Notes: generated from the letters alone by a model not told the origin. Shown: positions 1 through 10,855, counted from the stretch's first letter. The stretch is 64,000 bases of DNA from Trema orientale (GCA_002914845.1 JXTC01000515.1:66542-130541); one strand, 5' to 3'. Made by a program: numbers and translations.

Positions 1-1400
1 AATATGATTATGAAAACTGTTTTCATGTAAAAATTTTAAAACCTAAATCCGCTAATTATTCCGCTGCGTTCATGATGTGATCATGTGTTTTCCATAGTTT
101 GCATGCATATATGTTTTTGCCCTAAGTGTTAGGCAATTCCAGCAGATTCATCTATAAATATTATCAAAATTAATTCACATGTCACATAACTAAAATTACC
201 TAGATATCTCTTATCCAATAAACCCTAAAGTACATTCAACTCTAACAAACGCCAAACACTTTTTGCCACCACCGCTACTTGTAGCACCTCGCTAGCATCA
301 CCAATAATTGAAAATTTTCAATAGTCGACGACCGCCTTCTCTAGCCATCTTCTTTCATTTTGTCCTTTTTAAGACGGTTGAAAATTTACTACTAGTGTCA
401 AGTTGGGGACAATCCAAAGTTTTTTATTAAATGAAAGTTCCAAATTTATAAATGATTTATAATTTATCAATTCTTTAATCACATACTTAAAAAAGGGTCA
501 AAATTGATAATGATTCGAAATTAAATGGTTAATTATGACACTTTGCTGCAATAGGTTTTTCTTTTCTTTCTTTCTTTTTTTTCTTTTAACAACTAAATGG
601 TCGGTTATTGTAAATCCAAGAAACTTCTCTTGTATTTACAATATGTATTCAATCTATAAATAGAGTTAGAGCCATACCTTTATGTCTTTGCTAGGGTTTT
701 TTTTTTCAAAGTTCTTTCTCATTGGTTTGAGGTATTCACAGAAAAAACAATGACCGATGAAAAACCCGACTTACTGTGTAATAGATGCACATCGATAGAT
801 CATGGAAAAAATTATGGTCAAAGTTACTAATCGTTAATGAGAAACATGTGTTAAGTTTCATATTTAATAATTTCTTGGCACAAAAGCATAAATATATTCT
901 TGGTTAAAGAGCACTTTGGATTGTATAGATTTTTTTTTTTTTCAAAATGATAAATACCATAAAGATTCAATAGTTACAAGCACAAAAATTAGATTTTAGA
1001 CTATAGAAGACAACGAATAAGAGTAGAAAGCATTCACAAAATCTAGAATATGTATAATTACAATAATTAAACCCCATGGACACATACAAAGGGCAATCCA
1101 ATTAAACAATAAGTAAAGTAAAATTTATACTAATAATGTGACATCATTTTTAGTCACACAATTTTAAGTGATGTAATCCTATTTTAAAATAAAGAATATT
1201 TAAAATACATACCACATTATTATCACATTATGTAGTATAAATTTTTAGTGCAAAATTTTTATACCGCTATCATTACTTTCGAACATTATAGGACTCTAAT
1301 TAAAATAAGCTCAAATGGCTCAAATGTTGACTATTGTGTTAATAGGTGGTGGTAAGACACTCACTCTCTCTCCGGGATGGTTGATGGTTAAGAGTTTATA
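1..1400. other. AT-rich intergenic DNA, no gene seen
   Basis: No open frame with recognisable protein content on either strand. Around 1115-1265 there is a weak foldback: an AT-rich stretch containing a block (gtaatcctatttt..) that also occurs at 61512-61690, so both may be copies of one small MITE-like element. The rest is low-complexity. Confidence 0.5.
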
Positions 1401-1760
1401 GGGGCCGTTTGGTTCGCCCATTCCATTCCATTGGAATGGAAAATCCATTTGAATGGGTGTTTGTTTCAACAACTCTAAACTTTCCATTCATATGGTCTTT
1501 TGGAATGAGTGTTTGTTTCAACAATTTAGTTTTTCCATTCAAATGGTTCATCAGTCACATCAACTATTTGAATAGATTTTTGTGTCTTGGATGAGAATGG
1601 AGGGGAAGAGGTGTTTTTGAATGGTCCATTCCAATACTCCCATTCTAATTATAACTCATTCCACTATTTTTTCCATTCAAATGTCTTCCATTCCAATTAT
1701 AACCCATTCCACAATTTCCATTCAAATACACACATTCAAATAGGCGAAACAAACGGGACC
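1401..1760. mobile_element. Harbinger/Tourist-like MITE, about 360 bp
   Basis: The ends are inverted repeats: GGGGCCGTTTGGTTCGCCCA at the left and the complement of GGTCCCGTTTGTTTCGCC at the right. The interior is built from repeats of CATTCCA and its complement. A second copy of almost the same length (361 bp) and with the same ends lies at 45658-46018, where a 3-bp target duplication is visible. Here the target duplication is unclear (TA on both sides). The terminal motif GGSCCGTTTG and a 3-bp duplication fit PIF/Harbinger-derived MITEs. No transposase is encoded. Confidence 0.7.
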
Positions 1761-1905
1761 TAATTAATCCGAGAAAAATCCATTAATCAATGCGATTTGG
1801 ACTGCAATACAGGACACCAGCCACCTTTTGTTATTAAAAAAGGAAAATGTCTCAAACGATGAGCCTTATAAGTGAGCTTAAAAAAAAAAAATATAGAGGT
1901 GCGAA

Positions 1906-1913
1906 TTCTAGAA
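1906..1913 (+). promoter_or_regulatory. Heat-shock-element core upstream of HSP70
   Basis: TTCTAGAA matches the two-unit nTTCnnGAAn core bound by heat shock factors. It lies about 250 bases before the HSP70 start codon. The same eight bases persist at 8301-8308 in front of the duplicated copy, in otherwise diverged sequence. Conservation between copies is the main support; function is inferred. Confidence 0.45.
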
Positions 1914-2120
1914 GGTACCCGTATAGTTGTGGGGAAAAAAAAAAAAACAAAAAAAACTTACCAAAATTTCAATACGGCGTCGTTTACATTATCAGTTAGA
2001 ACTCGTAAAAGGTAAACCCTGGAAACCTCGGCTTCTTTTTATTCTCTCTTTAGCTTCTTTTGATTATAAAATCAAGAACTGGACTGTGAGCTCTCTAAAA
2101 CCTTCTAGCTCTTTCTTTCA

Positions 2121-2136
2121 AAACCCTAAACCCTAA
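2121..2136 (+). promoter_or_regulatory. Double telo-box in HSP70 5' leader
   Basis: Two overlapping AAACCCTAA motifs lie 29-44 bases before the start codon. Telo-boxes are common close to transcription starts of plant housekeeping genes. In the duplicated copy the second motif is mutated (near 8917-8932). Confidence 0.4.
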
Positions 2137-2164
2137 AAAGATCACAGCATCAATCAAATCCACC

Positions 2165-3717
2165 ATGGCCACCGCTGCGTTGCTCCGCTCCTTTCGACGC
2201 CGAGATGTCTCCTCACTTCCTCTCTCTGCGTACAGATCTGTATGTCCATTTCTACCATTTCTTTCTTCGTTTTTATGTCATCTTTACTTTTATCTATTGG
2301 TCGATATGTATGCATGTATTTTATTTTTCCCGGAATTAGGCTCGGAGTTTCAAAGTTATGCTTAATTTTCTTTTTTTTTTTTTTAAGCCAAAAACTTATG
2401 TAAAGAGCACATCCACTTTTTGTTTTGTTTTATTTTTTTCTTTTTAATTTGGTTGAAATGATAAAACTTTAGAGCTCAAAACCTAATAAATAAGCTTTCG
2501 ATGAATTGTCTAAGATTGTTTTTTTTTTTTGGGAAAAAAAAAATGTGAGGCACCAACCGAGAGGGACACAAATGTTTGATGAATTGCTTGAGAAGGATTT
2601 ATATTATTGCCGTTCTAATGATATATGTTCGGCATTATGTACTGTTTGAAAGTAATGCAAATTTAACTTATATAGAGCTGTTTGATACTTGAAAAGCCGT
2701 TATTAAAATGTGTTATATGCTTCCTTAATTCATTTATTTATTTTTATTGTTACTATTTATTTTTTGCAGTTGACTGGCACTGCCAAGCCATCTTATATGG
2801 GCCAGAAATGGTCGAGTTTGGTGAGACCTTTCAGGTACAGTGAAATTTTTCTGATGCACTTAGTGCATGTGTGTGTCGGTGTAAAAGACATGATTTTCCA
2901 ATTCTTATTTCTTTTCAATACAGCACGAAACCTGCTGCATCAGATGTTGTTGGTATTGATTTGGGAACTACCAACTCGTGCGTTGCTGTTATGGAGGGGA
3001 AGGTAGGATTCGGAGAACTTTTCTTATTACAGGGCTGTGTTTTTTGTTATTCATTATCATTGAGGTTCATTCAATCATTTGTTTGGATCTGTTTCGGATT
3101 GCTGCTTGTGTTGTTAATAGAATCCAAAAGTTATTGAAAACTCTGAAGGAGCTCGAACCACACCGTCGGTTGTTGCCTTCAACCAGAAAGGAGAACTACT
3201 TGTTGGTACTCCGGCTAAACGACAGGCGATCACCAATCCGACAAATACTATCTTTGGAACCAAGCGTTTGATTGGCAGAAGATTCGACGATCCTCAGACA
3301 CAAAAGGAGATGAAGATGGTTCCTTACAAGATTGTAAAGGCTCCAAATGGTGATGCATGGGTCGAAGCCAATGGACAACAGTATTCCCCCAGCCAAATTG
3401 GAGCTTTTGTTCTTACAAAAATGAAGGAGACGGCTGAGGCTTACCTTGGAAAGACTGTATCAAAAGCAGTTATTACTGTTCCAGCGTATTTCAATGATGC
3501 CCAGAGACAAGCAACGAAAGATGCTGGCAGAATTGCAGGTCTTGATGTACAGAGGATCATCAATGAGCCCACTGCTGCTGCGCTTTCATATGGAATGAAC
3601 AACAAGGAAGGTCTTATAGCGGTTTTTGATCTGGGAGGTGGAACATTTGATGTTTCCATTTTAGAGATTTCTAATGGTGTTTTTGAGGTATTCATTTTTT
3701 TCGTCATTATGGGAGGG

Positions 3718-3755
<38 letters not shown>

Positions 3756-5419
3756 TGGGTTATGGTAGCTTTCAGTAACGCTGTTCTGTTGTCTAGGTGA
3801 AAGCAACAAATGGTGACACATTCTTGGGTGGAGAGGACTTCGATAATGCTTTGTTGGACTTTTTAGTGAGTGAATTCAAGAGGACCGAGGGTATTGATCT
3901 CTCAAAAGATAGACTTGCATTGCAAAGACTTCGAGAGGCAGCTGAGAAGGCCAAGATTGAGCTCTCTTCAACAACTCAGACTGAGATAAATCTGCCATTT
4001 ATCACTGCTGATACTTCGGGTGCTAAACATTTGAACATTACGTTAACAAGATCCAAATTTGAAAGTTTGGTAAATCACTTAATTGAGAGGACTAAGGCCC
4101 CATGCAAAAACTGTTTGAAGGATGCAAACATATCTACCAAAGATGTTGATGAGGTCCTTCTTGTTGGAGGAATGACCCGTGTTCCCAAGGTGCAAGAGGT
4201 AGTTACGGAGATTTTTGGAAAGAGTCCTAGTAAAGGAGTAAACCCTGACGAGGCTGTAGCTATGGGAGCAGCTATTCAGGGTGGTATTCTTCGTGGTGAT
4301 GTTAAGGAGTTGCTTCTCTTAGATGTCACCCCTCTGTCACTAGGAATTGAAACATTGGGTGGTATTTTCACCAGGCTTATCAACAGAAACACAACAATCC
4401 CTACTAAGAAGAGTCAGGTATGCCTTTAAGATTAAGAAACTTATAGAAGGTTTTGTCATCACGACTGACCTTTTAGTATTTTTTTTTAATTGTTAAGAAT
4501 TAATTCCCTTGTTCATAACTATCATTTTATACAATGTTAATGGTAGGAGAAATATTGGAATGGTTGTCAATCGTAGGATTGAAGGGAACTAGTTCTTCCA
4601 CCTCTGTTTTGTCCCTGGATATGTGTGAATTATGGGTTTAGTATGTCAAGAGCTTTTAGCCTGGCAGTCCTTACTTTTTCTTTATTTCTCACTCATCGGC
4701 CGACGTCCTTTGTTGCAGCGATAAAGTGTACTTGCTACTTTTTCTTTTTTGGTTGATGAATTATCTGTCGCTGATTGGCCTCTTTATTGATACAGGTGTT
4801 CTCAACTGCAGCTGATAACCAAACTCAGGTTGGTATCAAGGTGCTGCAAGGTGAGCGTGAAATGGCTTCGGATAACAAGCTTCTTGGGGAGTTTGAGCTT
4901 GTAGGCATTCCTCCTGCACCCCGAGGCTTGCCTCAGATTGAAGTCACTTTCGACATTGATGCCAATGGTATCGTGACTGTCTCGGCCAAGGACAAGTCCA
5001 CTGGAAAGGAGCAGCAGATAACCATCCGCTCATCTGGAGGTCTATCAGAAGATGAGATTGAGAAGATGGTCAGGGAAGCTGAGTTGCATGCTCAGAAGGA
5101 CCAGGAGAGGAAAGCCCTTATTGATATCAGAAACAGTGCGGATACCACCATCTACAGCATTGAGAAGAGCCTGGGCGAGTACCGGGACAAGATTCCTGCT
5201 GAAGTAGCGAAAGAAATCGAAGATGCCGTTGCTGATCTGAGGAAGGCAATAGGAGGGGACAACATTGATGAGATCAAGGCCAAGCTTGATGCTGCAAACA
5301 AAGCTGTATCGAAGATCGGGCAGCACATGTCCGGTGGTTCTGGCGGTGGTGCTTCTTCTGGAGGTTCACAGGGTGGCGAACAGACTCCGGAAGCCGACTA
5401 TGAAGAGGTCAAGAAATGA
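2165..5419 (+). CDS. mtHSC70: Mitochondrial heat shock protein 70 (matrix Hsc70)
   Basis: ATP-driven chaperone of the mitochondrial matrix; the family acts in the protein-import motor and in folding with DnaJ and GrpE partners. Six exons: 2165-2239, 2770-2834, 2924-3002, 3121-3687, 3797-4417, 4796-5419, all GT-AG, giving 676 aa, normal for plant mitochondrial HSP70. Residues 1 to about 50 are a basic presequence ([14 protein letters not shown] at the start). The nucleotide-binding domain shows IDLGTTNS (58-65), the phosphate loop [14 protein letters not shown] (242-254) and [13 protein letters not shown] near 380-395. The interdomain linker is [12 protein letters not shown]. The C-terminal end is Gly/Ser/Gln-rich and closes with [10 protein letters not shown], the mitochondrial/bacterial DnaK-type tail rather than the cytosolic EEVD. 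Intron 4 carries a run of about 33 T. All signature motifs are intact, so the gene looks functional. A damaged tandem copy starts at 8958. Confidence 0.96.
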
Positions 5420-5840
5420 GCACGGAAGCAGTAATTTTGTTGTTGTTCTTGTTTCTCATCATTGAATTGCTTTTAGGACGTCCGGTCCTTGGAGGCTATT
5501 GTATCTAAATGTTGGAGTATTAAATTTATTAGGTAGTCGTTGATCCGTTTTAACTAAGCAAGCCAATAACAAAATTAGATACCGGCTTCTTGTTGAGAGA
5601 AACACATAGAAGTTCTAGTTTTTGGTGTTTATACTTGCAAATTTTGGGCATGATTGAATAATGCTTCAAGCAACTCATATTTCTTTGCAATTTCTAATTG
5701 TGGTATGTAATTGTTTTGTTTTTTGTTTTTTTTTTTTTGTTTTTTGGGTACTGAATCAGTAGGGTGCTGGGGTCGGTTAGGTTAAATATACAAGTAGTTT
5801 ATTCTCATATGGGGTAGTGGGTTCGATGTTTTTGACATTA
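5420..5840 (+). other. HSP70 3' UTR and conserved 3' flank
   Basis: This stretch aligns with 10419-10770 behind the second copy (shared gcttttaggacgtccggtcc near 5470 and 10467, and ttgcaaatt..gggcatgatt). It marks how far the tandem duplication extends downstream before a MULE-like element interrupts the left unit. No clear AATAAA was seen. Confidence 0.6.
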
Positions 5841-5849
5841 TATAAATAA

Positions 5850-7540
5850 GGGATAAAATCATTTTTATATTTTGTATTTTGTTTTTTTATAGAATTTAAT
5901 CTTTTATTTTGGATATTATCAATATTAACTCTCTAATTTAAAAATTTTAACAAATTCATACCTTTTTTAAATTAGATGCCAATTTTGACTAATAAGATTA
6001 CTAAACTACCCTTTAAAGTTAAACAAAAAACTAACAACAAAAATATATTTGAAATTCTAAAGAATACGAATAAAAAAACCTAAAAAAAAAAAAGAACTTC
6101 TTCTCTTCATCTTCTCTGTCATCCCTCTCCATCTTCAGCTTCTCTTTCCCACCCACCCTTCCTCCCTCCCTCCCTCCCTCCCTCGACGTTGGTAGTAGAT
6201 ATAGCTTGTTGAATCGAGTGATTCAACTACAGGCTTGGAGAATTGGAAGGGGTCCTTATCGTCGGCAAAATGGGAGATTAGGGAAAGATCTCTCTTTTTT
6301 TTGTGTTTTTTTAATCTTTTAAATCTAGGTAGTGATTGGCTTCTGGTTTGCAAATCTTATATGTATTAATATGATCTTGAGATTTGCTTTTGATTGTTGA
6401 TTTGAATCTCGATTTGCAAATCTTATATTTTGGGTAATTTCAAATGGATTTTCTGGGAAAATTTTCGAATGGGATTTTCTGCAACCGAAAATAGAAGTGG
6501 GTTCTTGATTTTGGAATGATTTCGACAAATCTATTTTGTTCAAATCAGAGAAAGATCAGTTGCGTTTGGGATTTTGTTACGGGAAAATGCGGTAGCTTTC
6601 TACATCATTGTGGCGTTCAAGCATTAGGAAGGGCTATGTATCTAACAAAATCCCAAACCTAAATTTTTAGGTATTGATTGATTTTTTCTTTTGAATATTA
6701 AATTTGTTATTTCCCATCTGTTGGTTTTTTTTTTTGGTTCATGTCTCTTGACGTGGAATTTTTCAAACACTATACAGGTAAATTCTTCTCTCTATTTATC
6801 AATTCGAATTGTGAGAATACCACACTTTAATTTGATTCCTTCTTTGAAACTTGACTGTACTTAATTAAATTTGGAATTTGACAAAGACGAAGCCAAAAAG
6901 TCACATGATCCTTTTGTAATTACTTTTGAAGTTGCAGGTAGAACCGTATAAGGAAATGGTTTATATCGATCAATAGCATGATTTTTGTTTCGTTCATATA
7001 TATATAGGGCGCGTCTACAGTAGGGACGCCCCTACGTAGGGTCCTGTCTATTCATCCAACGCGCCCCTACGTAGGGTCCTGTCTATTCACCGTTGGATGA
7101 GAATCTGTATATAAATAGATTCTCTATAGATTCCCGTTATTCTCCACAGATTCCCATCCAACGATAATTAAGGTATGACCTTACGTAGGGACGCTCTCCT
7201 ACCGTAGCCATTCCCATATATATATATTTGTCCTATCAATTTTTTTTTATTTGAATTCTTGTGTTTTTCTTTTCTTTCTTTTTTTTGATGAAAATTCCAT
7301 TTCATTTTTAGTTGTTCAATATTTTTCAATGTCCTTTTAATTTTGACTCGTGTATCTAGACTTTTCAAAGGGTACTGACGGAATAATTAAATTTTGTGTA
7401 GTCAAAATTAGGATTTGACTGAAAGGAGTTATGAATTTGTTATAAATTTGAAATCCAAAAGTTAATATTGATAATATCCAAAATGGAGAGTTAAATTCTA
7501 CAAAAAATTAAAATACAAGATATAAAAAAGATATTATCCC
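5850..7540. mobile_element. MULE-like long-TIR element with perfect 9-bp target duplication
   Basis: Flanked by TATAAATAA at 5841-5849 and 7541-7549, the 9-bp duplication typical of Mutator-like elements. The element starts GGGATAAAATC and ends GATATTATCCC. The terminal inverted repeats are about 150-200 bases and imperfect (the block ttggatattatcaatatt recurs inverted). Length 1691 bp. No transposase frame is seen. The interior (about 6090-6660) is less AT-rich and looks like a captured gene leader: a CT-rich stretch with (CCCT)n at 6157-6183. A smaller MITE (7007-7215) is nested inside. The paralogous flank of the second HSP70 copy lacks this insertion. Confidence 0.8.
7007..7215. mobile_element. 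Small TIR MITE nested in the MULE-like element
   Basis: Begins GGGCGCGTCTACAGTAGGGA and ends with the complement of GGGAATGGCTACGGTAGG. It is more GC-rich than its surroundings and lies between (TA)n runs, so it probably inserted into a TA repeat. A 28-bp block (cgcccctacgtaggg..) is directly repeated at 7026 and 7062. Family not recognised. Confidence 0.6.
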
Positions 7541-8209
7541 TATAAATAATGTAGTATATATACAAATAGTTTATTCTCTGACAAAGAAATATGGTCATTT
7601 GAGTTATAGGAATGGATCAGCCGATTAGTGTCTTGTGTGGTATCTTTGAAATTGAAAAGGGAGTTGCTTTTCTTCATTATGTAAAAAGATATAAAAAAAA
7701 AACATCCACCAGATTTTGAAAGGTACTACAGATTAATTTCTTGTTTGCAAAAATATCATATTTGCATCACATTTTTTAAAAAATATACTTTTTTGTTGCC
7801 GCATTTCAATAATACTGTTACCGTAACATTTAATGCCCGAACTGTATTCTTTTATTTTTTTCTTTCGAAAAAAAACTTGGCAAAATATCGTGTTATTCCT
7901 AGTTTTAGGGCTTGATCCTATATTTTTAAGGGTCTGGCAGCAAGATGATCGATTTTTGGACTCAAATATCCGTTATTTAAATGTTATAGCAAATGACTAT
8001 TATATCAGTGCATATATCAAGTATAAAATATTATATACTCATTTTAGAAAAATATTGTATACTCACTATAAAAATATATATACTTAGTACATAAACTAAA
8101 ATTGATTCGTAATATATACACCAAATGTAAAAATACATTGATCATCTTGCTGTATAAAAAGGAAAATGGACATTTAGTAAAATCAAGTGTAAAAAAGGGC
8201 ACTCAGCAT

Positions 8210-8281
8210 AAAGTTATTATTAATTTAAATGGACCCTTTTTTCACAAAGTTATTATTAATTTAAATGGACCCTTTTTTCAC
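8210..8281 (+). repeat. 36-bp perfect tandem duplication
   Basis: Two adjacent identical 36-base units, 8210-8245 and 8246-8281 (aaagttattattaattt.. each), just upstream of the duplicated HSP70 promoter. Non-coding; probably a recent slippage event. Confidence 0.9.
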
Positions 8282-8300
8282 GTAATCCTTGAGGTGGCCA

Positions 8301-8308
8301 TTCTAGAA
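8301..8308 (+). promoter_or_regulatory. Conserved HSE core in front of the chimeric gene
   Basis: TTCTAGAA, the same motif as at 1906-1913. Here it is separated from the start codon by an extra 411-bp MULE-like element, so it sits about 650 bases upstream instead of 250. Confidence 0.4.
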
Positions 8309-8353
8309 CATACATTTTGTGGGAAAAAAAAAAAAGAAAAACCTTAAAAAGAA

Positions 8354-8764
8354 AGGATAATATTACTTTTATATCTTGTATTTTGACATTTTATTTAATT
8401 TGTATCTTGTGTTTTGGTTATTATCAATATTGACCCTTAAATTTAATATTTGTTATAAATTTATACTTTGACACCAGTTTAGAACAGTTAATTTATCAAA
8501 ATGATTTAATAAAACTTATTCTTAGATCAGTTTTTATATGGTTTATTTTAAACTTGTTCTTAAATCAGTTTTTATGTGATTTATTTTCAATTTTTTAAAT
8601 GGCATGTTGGTAAATTAACTATTCTTAATTAGTGTTATGATGTAAATTTGTAACAAATTTCAAATCATAAAGTTAATGTTGATAATTAACCAAAATACAA
8701 AGTATAAAGTCCAAGATATAAAAATGATATTATCAAAGTACAACATATAATATCATATTATCCC
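8354..8764. mobile_element. MULE-like element in promoter of HSP70/SDH3 copy
   Basis: 411 bp. It begins AGGATAATATTAC and ends ATATTATCCC and has long imperfect inverted ends (ttatcaatattgaccctta against its complement near 8670-8690). Flanks TAAAAAGAA (8345-8353) and TAAAAACAA (8765-8773) match at 8 of 9 positions. It is related in sequence to the elements at 5850 and 41499. The left HSP70 unit has no insertion at the matching place (about 1940-1965). Non-autonomous. Confidence 0.75.
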
Positions 8765-8957
8765 TAAAAACAAGTTTCAAAACGGCGTCGTTTGATAAAG
8801 TCGAAAATGGTAAACACTGAGTCTGGAAAACTTCCTCTGCTATTCTATTTCTGTCGTAAAAAAAGAGAAGTGGACTATGAGATCTCTCTGAAACCGTCTA
8901 GCTCTTTCTTTCAAAACCCTAAAATCTAAAAAGATCACAGCTTCAATCAAATCCACC

Positions 8958-10418
8958 ATGGCCACCGCTGCGTTGCTCCGCTCCTTTCGACGCCGAGATG
9001 TCTCTTCACTTCCTCTCTCTGCATACAGATCTGTATGTCCATTTCTACCATTTCTTTTTTTTTTTTTTTAATTATTATTATTATTTGGTATCTTTGTTTT
9101 TAACTATTCGTCGATATGAATGAATGTATATGGTTTTTTTTTTTTCCCTGGAATTACGCTATGGTTAATTGTTTTTTTTAAATCCAAAAAATGATGTAAA
9201 ATTTACACACGACTATTCGTGTTAAAGGGCACAACCCAAAACATAATATAAGTGTTCGATGAATTGTCTAAGAATGATTATTCTTTTTTCTTTTTCAACG
9301 GAGAGGAATGCAAAGTGTGTGATAAATAGCTTTAGAAGGACTTTTGTTATTGCCGTTCTAATGGTACATGTTCAGCATGATCCAGAGCTGTTTGATACTT
9401 GAGAAGCCATTAAGATGTCTTATATACATCCTTGATTTATTTATTTCCTCATTATTATTATCGTTACTATTTTGCTTTTTCTTCTTTTTTTGGCAGTTGA
9501 CTGGCACTGCCAAGCCATCTTATATGGGCCAAAAATGGTCGAGTTTGGTGAGGCCTTTCAGGTATAGCAGATTTTCTGATGCACTTAAAAGCATGCTTGT
9601 GTAAAAGACATGATTTTCCTATTCTCGACATTTTTTTTAATGTTATTTCTTGTCAATACAGCACGATACCTGTTGCATCAGATGTTATTGGTATCAGTTT
9701 GGGAACTACTAACTCATGCATTTCTGTTATGGAGTGGAAGGTAGGATTTAGAGAACTTTTCTTATTACAGTGCTGTGTTATTTGTCATTGATTGAGGTTC
9801 ATTTGTTTTGTTCTGTTTTTGGATTGCTGCTTGAATTTTTTTGATAGAATCCCAATGTTATCGAAAACTCTGAAGGAGCTCGAACGACTCCCTCGGTTGT
9901 TGCCTTCAACCAGAAAGGAGAACTAGCCAATGGACAGCAGAATTCTCCTAGCCATATGAAAGAGACTGCTGAGGCTTACCTCGGAAACACTGTATCAAAT
10001 GAGGATAAAANTCTATAAGCCACATCTCAATTCAACGCTTTCAATTACCAATAGAATCTCCGGGGCTTTCCTAACCACTTTAGTTTTGTCTTTTTATCTT
10101 CTCTGTCTTAAAATGGGCAGGATTTGCTTCACCTACGATGAATTCTACCGACTCTTCTTTTATTCATCAAAGCTCTTCCCAATCTCCGTCGAGATTGCTG
10201 CCCTAGGCCTGTCCTATCATCTGTATTATGGGATTCGTCGTTTATCGGCGGATTTTTGGGGATATTTTACTGTTCCAGCAGATCTCAAAAGTGCCCGGAG
10301 ACAAGCAACAAAAGATGCTGGTAGAATTGCAGGTGGTTCTGATGGCGGTGCTTCTTATGGAGGTTCACATGGTGGAGAAAAAACTCTGTAAGCTGGCTAT
10401 GAAGGGGTCAAGAAATGA
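8958..10418 (+). pseudogene. Truncated tandem copy of mitochondrial HSP70, rebuilt around an sdh3 insert
   Basis: Exons 1-3 (8958-9032, 9497-9561, 9662-9740) and their introns match the intact gene with the same splice sites, so the copy arose by DNA duplication, not retroposition. Exon 4 starts at 9848 and then departs: about 170 bases are missing near 9925, 24 bases near 9953, and sdh3 DNA is inserted at about 9998-10265. The HSP70 sequence [16 protein letters not shown] follows, then a jump straight to the Gly-rich tail of exon 6 and its stop (10416-10418). As a chaperone it is dead: the phosphate loop is altered (GISLGTTNS with D to S) and most of the ATPase and the substrate domain are gone. 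Residues 1-46 (presequence) are nearly unchanged, and leader, splice sites and 3' UTR are kept. The HSP70 frame meets TAA at 10016 as written, just after the N at 10011. Confidence 0.9.
9999..10391 (+). CDS. SDH3: SDH3-like (succinate dehydrogenase cytochrome b subunit) frame, mitochondrial origin
   Basis: From 9999 the frame reads MRIK-N-YKPHLNSTLSITNRISGAF.. and runs to about DFWGYF (10265). This is the plant mitochondrial SDH3 pattern, the membrane anchor of respiratory complex II. Support: the N-terminal YKP..STxSI, the RISGAF motif whose Ser/Arg are linked to ubiquinone binding in the family, a first hydrophobic segment (LTTLVLSFYLLCL), and SYHLYYGIRRL, which holds the haem-ligand His; the usual GxRHL has R in place of H. 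The section RPLSPHLT normally found before IYKP is absent, exactly where the single N lies, so a short assembly gap is likely. After 10265 the frame enters HSP70-derived residues and stops at 10389-10391. The nominal start is the native mitochondrial ATG; with HSP70 exons 1-3 in front, the product could gain a targeting sequence. Whether the frames join depends on the true length at N. Function unproven. Confidence 0.75.
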   Translation: MRIKXYKPHLNSTLSITNRISGAFLTTLVLSFYLLCLKMGRICFTYDEFYRLFFYSSKLFPISVEIAALGLSYHLYYGIRRLSADFWGYFTVPADLKSARRQATKDAGRIAGGSDGGASYGGSHGGEKTL

Positions 10419-10850
10419 GCATGGAAGCGGTAATTTGTTGTTGTTCTTGCTTCAGTTTGAATTGCTTTTAGGACGTCCGGTCCTTGGAGGGTTTTGTATC
10501 TAAATGTTGGAGCATATGAATTTATTGGGTAATCGTCTGTCCGCCTTTAATTAAGCAGGTTATAGCAAAATAAGATACCTGCTCCTTATTGAGAAGAAAA
10601 CATGAAAGTTCTAGTTTTTGGTGTTTATACTTGCAAATTATGGGCATGATTAAATCATGTTTTAAGCATCTCATATTTCTTTGCACTTTCTATTGTGCTA
10701 TATTATCTTTGTTGTGTGTACTGAATCGTTGGGGTTGATGTTAGGAAAAATAAACAATTTTTTGACATTATATAGCACTGCATTATGAATAATATTTTGT
10801 TTTTCTCATAATCGTTCATATTACATAGGGTTAAAATATATAAAAAAATT
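10419..10850 (+). other. 3' UTR-like flank of the chimeric copy
   Basis: Homologous to 5420-5840 behind intact HSP70, including gctttaggacgtccggtcc-type sequence and the ttgtgttactgaatc region. It keeps the ancestral order without the MULE-like insertion seen in the left unit. Confidence 0.6.
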
Positions 10851-10855
10851 TCAAT

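Noticed and set aside
1409..1594. 61-aa frame with PF/F repeats
   Set aside because: Lies wholly in the Harbinger-like MITE and translates its CATTCCA repeats.
3441..3821. Minus-strand 126-aa frame opposite HSP70
   Set aside because: Antisense shadow of exon 4, running through the T-tract of intron 4.
9848..10391. Joining HSP70 exon 2 directly to exon 4 to reach the SDH3 frame
   Set aside because: Skipping exon 3 does put sdh3 in phase, but that frame meets TAG at about 9926-9928, so it cannot give a continuous protein.
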